Part shown: positions 63,108 to 64,000 of the stretch, one piece after another
Numbering within the stretch: position 1 is the first letter of the stretch
Layout: every line of letters starts with the position of its first letter
NCBI RefSeq assembly: GCF_001708445.1
Contig: NZ_CP015637.1
Location: 5,891,001-5,955,000 of the forward strand
Direction of reading: 5' to 3'
Source: Pseudomonas fluorescens
GTDB lineage: Bacteria; Pseudomonadota; Gammaproteobacteria; Pseudomonadales; Pseudomonadaceae
Length of the DNA: 64,000 nucleotides
Made by a program: the position numbers and the translations under genes
The notes under the pieces: model-generated
Databases searched by the model: none
Told to the model about the DNA's origin: nothing
The model's input: the letters and a program-made list of their open reading frames with translations, nothing else

Positions 63108-64000
63108 ATGAACCGCAGCCTGCTTTTCAAACTTGGCGCGATTGCGCTGCTGATCCTGCTGTTGCTGATTCCGTTGCTGATGATCAACGGCATCATCAGC
63201 GACCGCCAGCAACTGCGCGATGGTGTCCTGATGGACATCGCCCGCAGCTCCAGCTATGCCCAGCGCCTCACCGGCCCGGTGATGGTGGTGCCGTATCGCA
63301 AGACCGTGCGCGAGTGGAAGTTCAATGAAAAACTCAACAAGCGCTACGAGGTCACCCGTGAAGAGCGGGGTCGTCTGTATTTCCTGCCGGACCGTTTTGA
63401 GCTCGACGGCAAAGTGCAGACCGAACTGCGCGCACGGGGTATTTACCAGGCGCGGCTGTTCCATGCCGACAACCGTATCAGTGGGCGTTTCGAGCTGCCT
63501 GCACAGTTGGGTATCACCGAAGACTTCGCCGATTACCGTTTTGAAGCGGCGTTTCTGGCAGTGGGCATCAGCGACATTCGCGGCATCGAAAATGCGCTGA
63601 AGTTGGAGCTGGGCGGCCAGCGCCTGGAATTCGAACCAGGCTCCCTAGTGGACTGGCTGGGGGAGGGCGTGCATGTGACGTTGCCGGAGCAGGACAGTAA
63701 AAAGCCAGGTGTGATCGACTTTGCTTTCGACCTGCGCCTGCAAGGCACCGAGCAACTGCAAGTGGTGCCGGTGGGCAAGACCAGTCAGGTGTCCCTGGCC
63801 TCCAACTGGCCGCACCCCAGCTTTATCGGCAACTTCCTGCCGGCCCAGCGCGAAGTGACTGACAACGGCTTCACGGCCAACTGGCAGACCTCCTTCTTTT
63901 CCACCAACCTCGAACAAGCCCTGCAAACCTGCCTGGACGGGCAGGGCTGCAACGACTTCAACAACCGCAGCTTTGGCGTGAACTTCATCGACCCGGTGGA
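63108..64000 (+). CDS. creD: Inner-membrane protein CreD, C-terminus cut by window edge
   Basis: The first 297 codons of the CreD (inner-membrane) family: MNRSLLFKLGAIALLILLLLIPLLMINGIISDRQQLRDGV, then PYRKTVREWKF, the long soluble domain with FLPDRFELDGKV and FSTNLEQALQTC. CreD is about 450-460 residues, so about a third is beyond the right edge. AGGGAGAG precedes the ATG. The CreBC target gene in Pseudomonas; I did not find a convincing cre-tag in the 52-bp gap. Confidence 0.93.
   Translation, partial: MNRSLLFKLGAIALLILLLLIPLLMINGIISDRQQLRDGVLMDIARSSSYAQRLTGPVMVVPYRKTVREWKFNEKLNKRYEVTREERGRLYFLPDRFELDGKVQTELRARGIYQARLFHADNRISGRFELPAQLGITEDFADYRFEAAFLAVGISDIRGIENALKLELGGQRLEFEPGSLVDWLGEGVHVTLPEQDSKKPGVIDFAFDLRLQGTEQLQVVPVGKTSQVSLASNWPHPSFIGNFLPAQREVTDNGFTANWQTSFFSTNLEQALQTCLDGQGCNDFNNRSFGVNFIDPV

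Overview
The window reads as chromosomal DNA of a fluorescent Pseudomonas (P. fluorescens group). This rests on high G+C, dense REP/REPIN palindromes of two classes (cores GTGGGAGGGGGCTTGCCCCC and GTAGGAGCGAGCTTGCTCGC), and a gene order that follows the choline, betaine and carnitine catabolic region of P. aeruginosa (about PA5373 to PA5421). No database search was possible; names rest on motifs and remembered family sequences.

Layout. 1-4174: betB (cut by the left edge), betI and the choline transporter betT around a perfect BetI palindrome. 4364-7398: choline ABC transporter cbcXWV. 7815-9191: L-serine dehydratase. 9715-10818: gbdR, with a well-placed sigma-54 promoter. 10933-17342: carnitine region (caiX, cdhC, cdhA, cdhB, a gamma-butyrobetaine-hydroxylase-like dioxygenase, cdhR). 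17411-19572: an orphan AAA ATPase, a DUF3010 protein and an LprI-like protein. 19792-27543: dimethylglycine operon (M19-like protein, DUF5943-type protein, dgcA, dgcB, two ETF subunits). 27890-39078: an unusual type II secretion operon that also encodes a chitin-type LPMO and a lytic transglycosylase. 39082-39840: non-coding DNA with degenerate tandem repeats and five perfect DnaA boxes. 39890-42567: divergent gbcA and gbcB. 42571-46923: an accessory trio (NCS1 transporter, nitrilase-family amidase, amino-acid 2-monooxygenase). 47027-48886: threonine aldolase and a TraX-like protein. 49143-58137: glyA-soxBDAG-purU-fdhA. 58213-60264: an anti-sigma-like fragment, a DUF2780 protein and an acyltransferase. 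60438-64000: a retropepsin-like protein and creBCD (creD cut by the right edge).

Together the catabolic genes encode a nearly complete route: choline (BetT, CbcXWV) or carnitine (CaiX, Cdh) to glycine betaine, then dimethylglycine (GbcAB), sarcosine (DgcAB plus ETF), glycine (SoxBDAG), serine (GlyA) and pyruvate (serine dehydratase). The formaldehyde and formyl-THF released are handled by FdhA and PurU. GbdR is the expected activator of most of these units.

The least explained parts are the DnaA-box repeat region, the secretion operon with its own LPMO, the monooxygenase-amidase-transporter trio, a 21-bp tandem repeat upstream of cbcX, a strong orphan terminator near 11.4 kb, and the M19-like protein that has lost zinc ligands.
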